In this document: positions 42,925 through 54,088 of the stretch, piece by piece
Numbering within the stretch: position 1 is the first letter of the stretch
Layout: the number at the start of each line of letters is the position of its first letter
Assembly (NCBI GenBank): GCA_949825045.1
Contig: OX463816.1
Span: 12,829,579-12,893,578 of the forward strand
Source: Argyresthia goedartella
Lineage: Eukaryota; Arthropoda; Insecta; Lepidoptera; Argyresthiidae
Reading direction: 5' to 3'
Length of the DNA: 64,000 nt
Notes under the pieces: model-generated
Seen by the model: only the letters and a program-made list of their open reading frames with translations
What the model was told of the DNA's origin: nothing
Database searches by the model: none
Translations under genes and position numbers: made by a program

Positions 42925-43005
42925 GGTAGATGGTCAGCAACGGGATTTGAACCTGCATCTCATGCGTGAGAAGTAAACGTGAAACTCTCAAGATGGACAG
43001 CTCAA
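42925..43005 (-). repeat. SINE family C, tRNA-like head only
   Basis: TTTCATTGGTAGATGGTCAG followed by GGGATTTGAACC (B box on minus) and CTCATGCGTGAGAAG parallels the head at 48241-48320. The body is missing; the LINE tail at 43009 begins immediately after. Confidence 0.6.
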
Positions 43006-43436
43006 AGTCAAAGTCAAAGTACTTTATTACTGTAGATATTTAGATATACTTAGCAAACGTCATTTTTTGCCGCTTCTCTACATTGGACCACTGTGGGAGA
43101 AGAAGGGCGTAGAAACTCCCACAGATTGATTTTTAGATCTCTTTTAAAAATTTAATTATTATGATTAATAAGCAGGGATAAATAATTACAAAATTATTAA
43201 CAGCAAGGCCTGTGTTGAGCTAAATTTACCCCATACAGTCCTGTCATTTAAGTAATCTTGAACATTGTAATATCCCTTTTTTGACAAAGTCGCTTTAACA
43301 TGCTTTTTAAATTGCTCAAATGGCAATTTCAAAATCTCCAGAGGTATCTTATTATAGTAGAGAATACACTGACCCTTGAAAGAATTGCTAACCTTCGCGA
43401 GTCTAATTCGGGGCGCACACAGTCTGTGATTATTTC

Positions 43437-44569
43437 TTAGGTTAACATTACAGCTATCGCTAATTTTGGAAAATGCATTATATTTTCGAAAATAAATTGA
43501 CTAGCTACTGTTATTATGTCAATTTCTTTAAAAAGCTCTCTTAAGGAGTCTGTTCGTTTTAAATTATAAATTGCTCGAATAGCTCTTTTCTGTAAAATAA
43601 AAATAGTTTGAATATCCGCTGCTTTCCCCCACAACAAGATACCATAGGACATCACACTATGAAAGAAACTAAAATATACTAGCCTAGATGTAGCCACATC
43701 CGTGCTTTGTCTTTTGTTCCTAACAGCGTAAGCCGCAGAACTTAATTTACCAGCCAATTTATCTATGCGGGGTCCCCACTGCAATTTGCTATCAATGGTT
43801 ATTCCAAGAAACTTCGTATCATTTACTAATTCTAACGTGCTGTAGTCTAACACTAAACTGGTCTCAACTTGCCTGACATTTGGAATTGAGAATTTGATAC
43901 ACTTGGTTTTACCAGCGTTCAACAATAAATTATTAACTGTAAACCAATTCAAGGTTAAAGACTATTAACACCATTAACATCATCAAAATCTGCTTTTTGT
44001 CTTTTAATTTTGAAGACCATTGAAGTATCATCAGCAAATAACACTATGTCAGTTAATTTCTCCACCATGAAAGGCAGATCGTTAATATATACCAGGAACA
44101 AGAAAGGACCTAATATGGAACCTTGTGGAACGTTTACACCCGATCCATCAGATTTAACGCTGTTAACTTCTGCCTTTTGAATTCTATTGCTTAGGTATGA
44201 TCTTAGTAGATCCAACGCTTTATTTTGAACTCCGTAATTATTTAATTTAATTAATAGCGTATTATGATTAACACAATCAAACGCCTTCGACAGGTCGCAA
44301 AAAACTCCGATAGCATCATGTGCGGCCTCCCATGCAGAATCAATATGAGATATAAGGCTAATACCTGCATCGGTAGTCGATTTACCCCTAGTGAAACCGT
44401 ATTGTTTGGCGTGGAGTTGTTTGGTACGGTTGAAGTGTGAGAGCATTTGATTGAGTATAATCTTTTCAAATATTTTACTTAGTGTTGGAAGAACAGATAT
44501 TGGTCTGAAATTGGAAGGATCACCCTTATCTCCCGATTTGAACAGAGGTATCAGTTTACTGTGTTTCAT
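43437..44569 (-). pseudogene. LINE reverse transcriptase (two frames)
   Basis: From 44569: KHSKLIPLFKSGDKGDPSNF, AKQYGFTRGKSTTDAG, GVFCDLSKAFDCVNH (catalytic Asp), NVPQGSILGPFLF and IVLFADDTSMVF (catalytic pair). A 1-2 nt shift near 43953 leads to LLNAGKTKCIKFSI, the thumb and C-terminal region. The Gly of the usual GVPQGS is altered (SGVNVPQGS). Confidence 0.88.
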
Positions 44570-44600
44570 GAGGTCTGGGAAAGCCCCATCGTCAACACAT

Positions 44601-45296
44601 TTATTGAATATTTGATTTGAAAAAATTTGATTTTGATTTGATTTGAATATACATATAAGCTAAATGTGGGGCTATAACTAGAATTACTGAACCAATGACT
44701 TTGACTGATATACCCCACAGGTCTTCCGTATTTTTTAAGTTAAGTAATTTAAACGTTTTGACAATGTCCTGGGGATATACATGATGAAATTTTAAATATA
44801 CCTTACTGACGCTCGTGTTATTTTTTAATAAAGTCTCTGCTTCATATGGAGATGAATTTAGACGATCTGTTGTGAGTAGGGGTACATTGGTGAAAAATGT
44901 TTCAAAAGCTCGAGCAACATCATCGCTGGATTTAACAACATCATCACCTATCTTTAGGCAGAAATCACTGTCCCTTGGTATAACTTTGCCAGTTTCTCGG
45001 TTTATTATTTTCCAAACTGTTTTCATTCTATTATTTGAATTTTGAATTTTTCTATTAATGTGTAATGTTTTTGCAGTCCTACAAACCAACTTGAAAGTTT
45101 TGGAATATTTTTTAACATCGATCAAAGTTATACTTTTACGAATTCCAAACGTTGCCCAGTCATTAAATTTAGATTTACCGTTGTACTCACTGACTTTCTT
45201 TAATTTGAAAACTTTATTGAATTCTGTCTGAATAATGTTGAAGAAGTCTGAGTAGATTCTGTTTGGGTTCTGTTCATTAAAATCCAGTACTGGCAA
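44601..45296 (-). pseudogene. LINE ORF2 linker
   Basis: FNEQNPNRIYSDFFNIIQTE..., then NNRMKTVWKIINRETGK, SSDDVARAFETFFTNV and LKNTEDLWGISVKVI. It stands between the endonuclease and the reverse transcriptase. An AT-rich TTTGATTT tract at 44615-44645 adds extra codons at the 3' side and coincides with the frame break. Confidence 0.8.
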
Positions 45297-45325
45297 ATAT
45301 ATATCTAAGTTTTTCGTATACGTCT

Positions 45326-46067
45326 CTAGTCTATGGGATGTAATAGGCCTATAAATGATGGACCAGTCTTATCCTTAATAGCAATTGGGAATGAAACTGT
45401 TTGACCACTGTGATCGGAAGGTAAGCCGTTAATTACACTTTTACTTGTGAATGCACAGTCACAAAAAACGTTATCTAAGCAAGTTTGGCTGGTAAGTGTA
45501 AATCTAGTTGGCTCTAAAAATACATGACATAAGTTAAACGATTTGAATAAAGTTATTAATCGTTGTTTCATTGTTGTTCCTACAAGCAAATCTACATTAA
45601 GATCGCCACAAATAATTAACTTTTTTCTGTTAATACATAGTTTAGAGAGGGCTTCCTCCATAATTTTCTCAAATATTTCGAAATTGCCATGGCCTTTTTC
45701 ATCCCTCGGTGGTCTGTAGACACAAACAATAATATGGCTATCCAACTCAACACAGGATACCTCTATTTGTATTATTTCAACAGTAAGTGCAAGAATCTCT
45801 GCGTTGTTTCACCTTAATATTATTTTTCACTAAGATTAAAGAACCACCTCTATCAGCAGTCTTTCTATTGTAACAACTGACAATTTTGTAATTATATATG
45901 TTAAAAGACATCATATTTTCCTTCAACCAGTGTTCTGTAACACAAATAATATCAATGTCAGAATTTTTTAGAAATAAACAGGGGCTACCTGGACAAGAAC
46001 TTGCTTTTCCAGGTAGCCCCTGGATGTTTTGATGGGCAATATTTAACTGGGGATTACATTTTGACAT
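45326..46067 (-). pseudogene. LINE AP-type endonuclease (two frames)
   Basis: First frame (46067-45777): LNIAHQNIQGLPGK, DIICVTEHWLKEN (Glu), RGGSLILVKN. Second frame (45745-45326): IIVCVYRPP, LIICGDLNVDLL (GDxN motif), LDNVFCD and LPSDHSGQ (His). A short inverted duplication at 45979-46022 lies inside it, adding about eight residues after LPGKASS. Confidence 0.87.
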
Positions 46068-46114
46068 ATTTAGTGGCTCTTGTATGCTAGAGATTTCCTC
46101 TATTGTCTTATGAA

Positions 46115-46758
46115 CTAATTTAAATTACTTGGAACAGATTCCAACGTGGCATGCAAAGTATGATTAACAGGTGAATTACCAATAGGGGTGCATGTCACAT
46201 TACTCTTAACATACAAAGGTTTAGTATAATTATTTCTACACTCGTCATTTCCTACTGGCACCCTAGTTATATTCTCTACAATAACAGGGTCATAAATATT
46301 GTATGCCAATAATTTGGCAATCTGCCGCTTAGATGACGAAGGTACATACATTGTATCCCTAGTCAGTATAAAATTTCGAATAAACTTATTCGTATCAAAA
46401 TATAATACTCTGTCCCGATGCCCAAAGGTCAAGTTATACAAATAAGCTCGTTGAGTCTAGAAATCCGGTCATTTTGTGCCTCTGTTAGAGCTTTGGAATA
46501 GGGAAAACCACACAGAATAATTTTCCTTGCCCGGAGAGATACTATAGATTCAAAGAAATTAATCAAATCATCTTGTTGAACTCCTGTGGTGTTCCCTATT
46601 TGTAATACAATAGTTGTATTACTGTCATACTTCCTATTAGGCATGCAGTTTACTATCTGCATGTAAGATGCATCAGGCATACAAATGTTTTCTACATGCT
46701 GCCGTAAGTTATCATGCTGCTTGATACCTAAACCTACACCTAATTTATCTGAGTACAC
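46115..46758 (-). pseudogene. LINE ORF1, SGNH-esterase-like domain (two frames)
   Basis: TTIVLQIGNTTGVQQDDLIN (block with Gly-Asn), KIILCGFPYSKALTEAQNDR and then, in the next frame, LTFGHRDRVLYFDTNKFIRN and SSSKRQIAKLLAYNI. This layout (G-x-N block, later D/H-bearing end) resembles the esterase of CR1-type ORF1 proteins. Confidence 0.65.
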
Positions 46759-47240
46759 TATTGACTTGAAGGCACCATTTTAACTGAATTGCTGGTGGGT
46801 GTTGATCGCCAATGTCCATCTAAGGCATCACAGGTTGACGTGGTGCTATGGCCCGTGGTTCCATTTGATGCTACCGATCGACCGCATGCCTTGACTACAT
46901 GTGGCTGTGCTGGATCCCGCAGTACAGAGGCCGGTGTCATGGGCATGCTGCATGGTGATGACAAGCAAGCCTGCCCGCTGGCAGTTTCAGTTCTCTTCCG
47001 CTGCTGGGGGCGCAGCTGTAAAGGGGCTGCTTTCCCCGGCAGGTCTTGTGGTGGTGGCAGGGCTGGCAGAGACTATCCTTGTTCAGAGTCTTCCATGTTT
47101 GTCTGACACAAGGACTGAAAGCTCTCAAGATTGCTTTTGCTTAGTGCAATCAACTCATTTATTGATGAGATGCATTCATCATACTGAGTTTGTACTGTTG
47201 AGTACTTGCATGTGATGTCTACTAACTCATCAATCTATAT
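46759..47240 (-). pseudogene. LINE ORF1 N-terminal part (coiled coil and linker)
   Basis: Reads DELVDITCKYSTVQTQYDEC, INELIALSKSNLESFQSLCQ (heptad-like), then a Pro/Gln/Ser-rich linker to SNSVKMVPS. An early stop after NMEDSEQG (near 47075) interrupts it. It probably starts further upstream near 47240, but no clear 5' end or duplication is visible. Confidence 0.55.
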
Positions 47241-47874
47241 TCCAGTTATTTTCAATGTTGGGAAAAATCTTCGATTTTTGACCATGGTTTTCTAGCATAT
47301 GAATTGAACGAATTATCAAGTTAGGGTTGTCATTAGACGCATAATTTTATACATTTGTTAGAAAGTAACTTTTCGCTAGGATGAACCTTACTTATGAGCG
47401 AGAAAACAAAAAACATCATAACATTTTGAGGTTTTGTAGATGCGAAAAGAGATATTCTCGATCTATTGTAACCATTTTTGATGATATATAGTTGCACCCA
47501 TATCTAAGATAACAAAAAACAACTAATGCACCACATAATAATTGGGTAATTTAATTGGTTTGTATCCAAGAAGACCATGTTGTTGTAACAGTTGTAAACA
47601 ACGATCTATGCTATTCAGAAAATGTCATTAGTTCTACGAATCTCCGCACATCGAGCACCCGAGCAAACAAGCATTTACGATTCCCGGAACTACGTTGGAC
47701 CTCAAAGGTGATTTCGCGGGAAATGGGCTTCTGAATATGAACGGCGGTCAATAACCGGACGACATCAAAGAGTTCCTTGGACCTTATGACACAACCTTTA
47801 CAAGCAAAGGACGGTACAAGAGCGAAGCAACTTAAAAAATAAACAACAAGTGAAAATGTACAACAATAACATAG
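47241..47874. other. Gene 2 intron 1, nothing recognised
   Basis: Non-coding gap between the LINE and the SINE nest. Confidence 0.4.
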
Positions 47875-48335
47875 CGTTACACATTTTCTCATACGGGGTG
47901 GCAAAGAGACAATATTAGTCTACACATTTGGCCAGATAATCAATTCTAAATTTTCTTTCGCAATTCTTCATTTTGACGACCTGAATGGCCGAGTCGGCAG
48001 TGACCCTGCCTACGAAGCCAAGGGTCCCGGGTTCGAGTCCCGGTGGGGGCAAATATTTGTTTGATGAGAACGGAGTTTGTACCCTAGTCATATTTATCTA
48101 TATAAGTATTAGTATCGTTGTCCAGTACCCAAGATACAGGGAATCGTTTGTTTGGGGCTAGATCAATGTGTGTAAATAGTGTCCAAGGTATTATTATTAT
48201 ATTATTATTATTATTTTGTGAGACAAGGGGGCTAGTCTGGTTATTTCATTGGCACATGGTCTGCACTTGATTCGAACCCTCATCTCCTGCGTGAGACGCG
48301 AGCGCGAAACCACTTGGCCACGGAGTCCTTTGTAA
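47875..48335 (-). repeat. SINE family C (with tRNA-like head), split by SINE A
   Basis: Body 47882-47973 (TTTTCTCATACGGGGTGGC...CATTTGGCCAGATAATC) and 48213-48335 (GTGAGACAAGGGGGCTAG, TTTCATTGGCACATGGTCTG, B box in TTGATTCGAACCC, head ending GTGGCCAAG-type sequence near 48315 read on minus). The SINE A copy at 47974-48212 lies between, with ATTTTG at both junctions. Confidence 0.82.
47974..48212 (+). repeat. tRNA-derived SINE (family A), copy 2
   Basis: A complete copy: head GACGACCTGAATGGCCGAGT, perfect T-arm CCGGGTTCGAGTCCCGG, body, GGCTAGATCAATGTGTG, and an (ATT)n tail. It is inserted in SINE C. Confidence 0.92.
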
Positions 48336-48442
48336 AAGATCACAAGACTCTTATTTTGCCTAATTTTATGAAATACAATAATGGATAAATAGGCATCTAA
48401 CTCCCACATTGCAAGGTGCAGTCAATTTAAAAAGGTAAAATA

Positions 48443-48778
48443 TTGAGACTAGGCGAGTTCCCGGAAAACATTCGAAACAGAATTATTAGTTCTGTATGTT
48501 CGCGTGCCGCTATTCAACACTTGCAAAAGTGCCAAAGCCAACTGGAAAGTAGATACAGAAATGTGTATGGAATGTGGAGGCGTATTCAGCAGGTATACAA
48601 TCTGATGCAACATACAACTGTGTCTGTCTACAGGAGATCTCTCCGAAAATTATTGCCTTGGTACGGACAAAGAATGCACCTCATTCATCACGAAAATGAC
48701 AATGCATCGTGTTGTCCAACGTTTCGTAACATTGAATTATGTCGGATTACGTACGAGTCTTGGTCATGTCACGAATGA
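48443..48778 (+). other. Unidentified 111-codon open frame
   Basis: Starts MRLGEFPENIRNRIISSVCS and ends TYESWSCHE. It is rich in Arg/His/Cys, with an in-frame stretch of amphipathic helix (NRIISSVCSRAAIQHLQKCQ). There is no signal peptide, no splice evidence and no recognised family; the sense continues after the stop in another frame (EWITRVRSISVDHK near 48780), which suggests a decayed mobile-element gene rather than a host gene. Confidence 0.3.
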
Positions 48779-48835
48779 ATGGATAACTAGAGTACGTTCA
48801 ATCTCCGTTGATCATAAATTATTATGTGCATCACT

Positions 48836-50937
48836 ATTTGCAATAACTACATCGGACGAAATTTCTCAACCATGATTATAATGAATATGGAACATCGTTA
48901 AGCAATTATTATTTTATTTGAATTCGGTTTATAATACATTAAAATCACGAATGTGATTAACATTTCACATCACATTCGTGGATATTTTTGTATCACCTTT
49001 TTTGGAATGGGAAAAACAGTTTCTACATCTAGGTAACTAGGTAACTATAGGATTAAAATACTTGCAGACTCCCGATAGTGATGATATGATAATGGAATTT
49101 TATTGCTAGTTTATGCAACTACAAATGGCCATGTAAAAAATCAAGGGTACCAAACTGATAAAACCATTTCGCGACAATTGTGTTCGTAACTAAATTCTGT
49201 TATTCCCGTCAATAAATATTACAGGAATACTGAAATATCCGTCATAATATAATGTCCTTCATCTGTCCTCTATGGCGTAGTTTGATCAAATTCCCTTCGC
49301 CATGTTTCCTGTTAGACGATAACACAGATGTCAGTCGGAAGTTATACAAATATTGATAATATATTTTTTATTTTATAGTCGGCAACTACTAGTCTCAAGT
49401 ACCTACAATCGTTAAAAAAATGTGACGTCACGACGGATGTTATTAAAAATATATATAAAACATAATAATAAATAACACATCCATCACTCAAAATATTAAA
49501 ATTCGTTTCTTTTTTTTTGTGTTGCATTATGCTACTATTTATGTAGCTTTATATCAAGATATCTGTCGAGATATCAAGAATTAGGTCAAGCATGTACCTA
49601 CATACCATGACCACTTCTGGCATTTCTATGTTAATTTCATTCGTTGTTTGGGCGTAATGTATGCACGATAGTGGCGTAGCGTGTCGATACGATAGGCCAA
49701 TGGAGAATGTGGAATTTTCTTCACACCTTTATTACACTACAAACATAGTGGAATGCATGTTAATTCAATTCTGTGATCGATCACCGGTTTTAGGAGCACC
49801 TACATTTATACTAATGTTTATGTAATAGAGGTGTTTGTGTGTTAATCTTTGAGTCGGTTGTGATGTGCTACAAGACAGAATATGTATAACGATAATGCTG
49901 TAGAGCCTTTCATATCACGATTGCGACATTATAATGAACTGTGCGAGTGGTGTTTTTATAAAACGCTACAATCCAAATGACTTCTTGTAATGTGGGATTG
50001 TGTTGAAATGAAGACAAGCATTAAATGCAGCACTAAACTTTAAAATATGATGTAACAAAACAGGAGATATTAAAAAGATATAAAAACTTCTTTTAGGTTC
50101 TGCACGTTCGGGCACGTAAAAATTCTTACACGTTTTTGGTAAGTAAACGGTATTTATGCTTTATCACTCGTGTTTGGTTTTACGAGTGCAGCGCTTGAGT
50201 GAAGTGTGAACTATGTGTTCTGTTTGGTGGCTTTCCAAATGGAAAGCGTACGCAATATGCGATTACTGTGCTGTCATTCAATTAACGGGACTGACCGATC
50301 GAACACTTGTACTCTACTCGTCCGTTAAATACACTACTGCTACAACATTTTTGTCTCACATACCAGTGAACAAACACGAAATGTTTGATGTGCATTAGTT
50401 TTTGGAGCGACCTGTATCTGTAGAATATTCCGCGCTATCGTGCCATCAACATTTTGTAGTCACTGGGTTCTGATTTCTACGAGTTTCCAATTTAGAAAAT
50501 CGCTCTACACAGAAAGGTAGCGCGTAAAACAATTGTTGAAACAATCGTCAAGTTCTTATGGCGTGGCGTAACTTGTACTTCATTTCCAGTCGATGGCAAC
50601 ATGGTTACAAGAATATGAACAATTAAATACTGTGTCACCGAAGTGGTGACGTTGGCGTAATAATCAACAATGAACACCGGGTTAGTGATATCCCGAGTTG
50701 GTTAACTGAATGATGAAACAAAGGAGTGATTTCCTATTGTGCTATAGATACTCGTATTATTAAATTTTGATTTAAACGACCGACACAGCGATGACAAATG
50801 CACTGTCAGGCTACTTAACCTCTAGATAATTAAGGCCCCTTCCTCATCGGGTCGGTGCGTTTCGTTTCGGTTCTTCTGCTGAGAGTCATTTTCCAACTGG
50901 CTCGGCAAGTTTTCGGTACCGGTATCATTTATTCCAT
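48836..50937. other. Gene 2 intron 1, mostly unassigned
   Basis: No gene. A short hairpin (12-bp arms CACGAATGTGAT/ATCACATTCGTG, 48946-48980) is present. Nothing else was assigned. Confidence 0.4.
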
Positions 50938-51142
50938 ATTAACATAAACATTTATATACCGGCACATACATTGCTTCTGACCCCACACTAGGATACCCTG
51001 TGTCATGGGAACCAGAAACAGTGACATCACCCACATAAAGATCAAAGACCTGTTTTGTTTTCTTTTATCCCCAGCCGGGGGTCGACCCCGGGACCTCTCG
51101 CATGGTAGGCAGAGCCACAACCGCAACGCCACAGAGGCCATC
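50938..51142 (-). repeat. tRNA-derived SINE (family B)
   Basis: The minus-strand head ends at 51142 (TGGTAGGCAGAGCCACAACC-GCAACGCCACAGAGG on plus) with a B-box region near 51072-51092. The body has CACACTAGGATACCCTGTGTC, and the tail reads TATATAAATGTTTATG on minus. The closest match to the window-edge fragment at 1-38. Confidence 0.85.
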
Positions 51143-51639
51143 GAGTGAGTGTGAGTGAGTGAGCGATATTGTGAGTGGGGCAGGCGCGCGGCGAAGCTGG
51201 CGAAGAGAGACGGGACGTGAGGCCGGCCACTCTGTCTAAACAGATTCTATGCAGTTACACGGGTATGTGCTCGGTAAAGAATCTGTACCGAAATGACACA
51301 GTCTGAAAGGTCTTATTTCATTACATGCGCTCGGTAAAGAATCTGACAGATTCGGTGCCGGCTCACAGTACCGAAACGAAAACGCGATGAGGAAGGGGCC
51401 AAGTGTCTGGAACAGATGAGTGTAGATTTATTCTTCTCTTTGTTTAATTAATTCTTAGACCGTTCAGTGGCCATCGAGATGATAGTATAAATACAATTAG
51501 TAAGTAAACAAGGCCCCCGTTCCAATGAGAACTAACTACCTAGGCTAGGGTTGTCGCTTAGCGCCCCGGGACGGTCCGTGCACTGAACAGCATTGTCCAT
51601 TGCGGCACGGCTTTGTCGTTAAAATGTATCTTACATACA

Positions 51640-52106
51640 TCCATATCTTGTGCAGTGATAAAATACTCTTGTACGGAGCTGAAACCTGGACATCATACGC
51701 AAAACACGAACGTCGAGTAAATACCTTTCCCCTGCGGTGCCTTCGGACCACACTCGGCATCACATGGAGGGACCGTATCACAAACGAGGCAGTGCCTAAG
51801 ACCCCACAGCTGCGCAGCATCACCGCAATGCTGAAGCAGAGACGGTTGCGGTGCCTCGGACATGTGCAACGCATTAAGCTCACTCGTTTGTCTAGGCAAA
51901 CCCTCTTGAGTGAAGTCGCGCACGCCAAGAATCCAGTCGGACGGCACCCGTTGCGTTTCAAAGATGGTGCCAAGCGTGACTTCGCGGCGTTCAAAATCGA
52001 AGCCAAAAGATGGGAAGAGCTCGCCACCGACCGAGACGTGTGGAAGAGAGTTGTCGCGGAGATACGCGCAACACACGACAGGGCCTGGTTTAATGCACTA
52101 GTCGAC
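51640..52106 (+). pseudogene. LINE C-terminal region, first part
   Basis: ILLYGAETWTSYAKHERRVN (51667), PLRCLRTTLGITWRDRITNE, LKQRRLRCLGHVQRI, RFKDGAKRDFAAFKIEAKRW, and ATHDRAWFNALV. This is the standard post-reverse-transcriptase region of the same broad LINE type as 23640-27310. It is cut at 52106 by SINE A and resumes at 52374. Confidence 0.82.
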
Positions 52107-52373
52107 GACCCGAATGGCCGAGTCGGCAGTGACCCTGCCTACGAAACCAAGGGTCCCGGGTTCGAGTCCCGGTGGGGGCAAATACTTGTTTGACGAGAAC
52201 GGATGTTTGTACCCTAGTCTTGGTTGTTTATCTATCTAAGTATAATATTTATCTATATAAGTATGTGTATCGTTGTCTAGCACCCAAGATACAGGGAATC
52301 CTAGTTTGGGGCTAGATCAATGTGTGTAAATAGTGTCCAAGGTATTATTATTATTATTATAGTTGCAAAAAGG
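52107..52373 (+). repeat. tRNA-derived SINE (family A), copy 3
   Basis: The full head (GACGACCCGAATGGCCGAGT, CCGGGTTCGAGTCCCGG), body with GATACAGGGAATCCTAGTTT and GATCAATGTGTG, and an (ATT)n tail. It is inserted within the LINE C-terminus. Confidence 0.92.
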
Positions 52374-52560
52374 GCAAAACGGCATATTATGCGACCCAGA
52401 CCGCACGCACTACTAGCAGTGTCACAACACATGTGCCACGCATGCGGCCGTGTCTGCCGCTCCAGAATCGGACAGTAAAGTCACGAGCGCAGATGTGAAT
52501 CGACGCTGCTGGAATCACCTGTTACAGATATTATTGACCTTACGATGATGATGATGATAA
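52374..52560 (+). pseudogene. LINE C-terminal end with zinc-finger remnant and (GAT)n tail
   Basis: Reads VAKRAKRHIMRPRPHALLAV, then CHACGRVCRSRIGQ, a stop, and SHERRC. This is a C-x2-C...H-x3-C finger broken by one stop codon, comparable with the intact finger scrap at 18213. It ends at a GATGATGATGATG tail. Confidence 0.68.
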
Positions 52561-52644
52561 AATCCTCAAGGTCTATTAAAGTAAGCCAGTTTAAACGTCT
52601 GAAAAAATGAGACAAGCCTAGTGTATTTGCTGGATAAGAATGCA

Positions 52645-52975
52645 ACTATAGTTATCTACATGGAGCATGAAAGTAGCCACACTAAAAGCATTGTTAACTA
52701 CATTTTGCCACCTTAAATCCAATTTATCAAGTTTTCACTAAATTAAATAGCCTGTCACTTTCACGATCTCTGCAAATCCATTACCTTCCTCGATTATGTA
52801 ACAAACTTATGGATGCAACTAGTTACCTTCGCGGAGTATGAAAGTAGCCGCACCAAAAACATTGTTAACTATATTTTGCCATCTAAAATCCAATTTATAA
52901 ATTTTTCACTACATTTATATAGCCAATGTCACTTTCACGATCTCTATAAATCCATTATCTTCCTCATGGCGCTGT
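52645..52975 (+). repeat. Tandem duplication, 171-nt unit, two copies
   Basis: GAAAGTAGCC recurs at 52669 and 52840, and the following GCATTGTTAACTACATTTTG, TCCAATTTAT and CACTTTCACGATCTCT are shared with few changes. A degraded inverted piece is at about 54600-54665 (GGTGCGGCTACTTTCC). Confidence 0.85.
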
Positions 52976-53099
52976 GCGGTAATTGTTATTGGGTAATTGT
53001 ATGAAATTGGTTACTTCATATTGAGTAAGATGATCAGTCATTATAATTATTTACATCACAGCCTAAAGTAAACAATCATGGTGGAAAAATATATACCTA

Positions 53100-53700
53100 A
53101 TGTTAGAACCTATAGTCGTATAAGTTATAGCGGAATAATGTTAGTGAAATTTTAGCAATAAGTAGCTGAATATTGACCCTGTCCAGTGCACCCGTAATGC
53201 ACCCAAAACTCAGCAACGTGTGCGTGTGGCGTGTGCTTACGCGAAACTGAATGTGGGTGTGTGTGTGTGAGGTCGCGCGCTCACTTTTCTATGAAGATCG
53301 TACAGTATTAACAACTGTTGAAATTTTTTGCCATCTTGGTATCCCTGCCTGGTGCCTCTTATGTTTTAAATGCGCTCATTAACTCACAAATTATTGGTTC
53401 TTTAGTTTAGTTACACACTATAGACGTTTTTGTTAGCTAAACTGTCGATACTTTAATCGTTGGTTTTCATTTTATGAGGTAATAGATATCATCTATCTAT
53501 TTACCTCATCGCAGAATTTTTAGATTGTTAGATTGAGTTTGGTTTTTATGAAGTTTAGAACCAAACTCAGAAAGACCAGAGATGCTGAGCGCATCCTTCC
53601 TGACATACGAACCCTGTTGTAAAACTTGGATTTACGTAAGACGGCGGTGACCATAGTAATAGCCTTGCTATTTCAGCTGTACTGACGCAAACACAGGGGT
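53100..53700. other. Gene 2 intron 1, nothing recognised
   Basis: Non-coding; includes a GT-rich run at 53250-53270. No exon is supported. Confidence 0.4.
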
Positions 53701-53709
53701 GTCAGTAAA

Positions 53710-54080
53710 GGATTTACTCACGAGTGTCATTGAGTGGCGTAGCAGCGTCAGCCGGGCGCAGATGTGCTGTGGCAGCAATGAACAGCAGTAGGAATGTATG
53801 TTAGCTGTCTGTACATACTCAAGTACGGTAGCATGTATTCACGTATATAATTGAGGGGCGTGTGCGCGTCAGCTAGGCGCAGCTGCACTGTAACGGCGGT
53901 GACTGGCAGTAGCAGTGTGTGTTAGCTGAACTCACACAAACTCAAGTGTGTCAGGGTGTACTCACGTGTATCATTGAGCGGCGTTGGGGCGTCAGCCGGG
54001 CGCAGTTGCGCTGTGGCGGCGGTGACTGGCAATAGCAGTGTATGTTAGCTGAACTCACACAAACTCAAGTGTGTCAGCAT
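53710..54080 (-). repeat. Three extra tandem copies of the gene 2 signal-peptide exon and donor
   Basis: Copies of the exon 1 coding end plus its GTGAGT donor recur at a period of about 121-123 nt: donors at 54081-54088 (real), 53958-53965, 53835-53842 and 53714-53721. Each copy keeps an open frame equivalent to LLPVTAATAQLRPADAPTPL, followed by NDT and the same phase-1 donor. All lack the ATG-bearing 5' part, which is replaced by a shared TTGTGTGAGTTCAG-like acceptor-looking sequence in two of them. Confidence 0.88.
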
Positions 54081-54088
54081 GTACTCAC

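Larger units (their letters stand above)
43009..47240 (-). mobile_element. Near full-length CR1-group LINE, frameshifted
   Basis: The 3' end is at 43009 with a (CTTTGA)n tail. In coding order: an ORF1 coiled-coil (47100-47240), a Ser/Thr/Pro linker (46760-46964), an esterase-like part (46115-46758), endonuclease (45326-46067), linker (44601-45296) and reverse transcriptase (43437-44569). At least five frame breaks separate these. Its 3' UTR is the source family for the fragments at 3150, 4140, 6716, 21505 and 62517. Confidence 0.87.

Noticed and set aside
53710..54080. The exon 1 copies as ordinary in-frame cassette exons between exon 1 and exon 2
   Set aside because: Using the acceptor-like TTCAG in the array from a phase-1 donor shifts the copies out of the signal-peptide frame and does not leave the phase 1 needed by exon 2.
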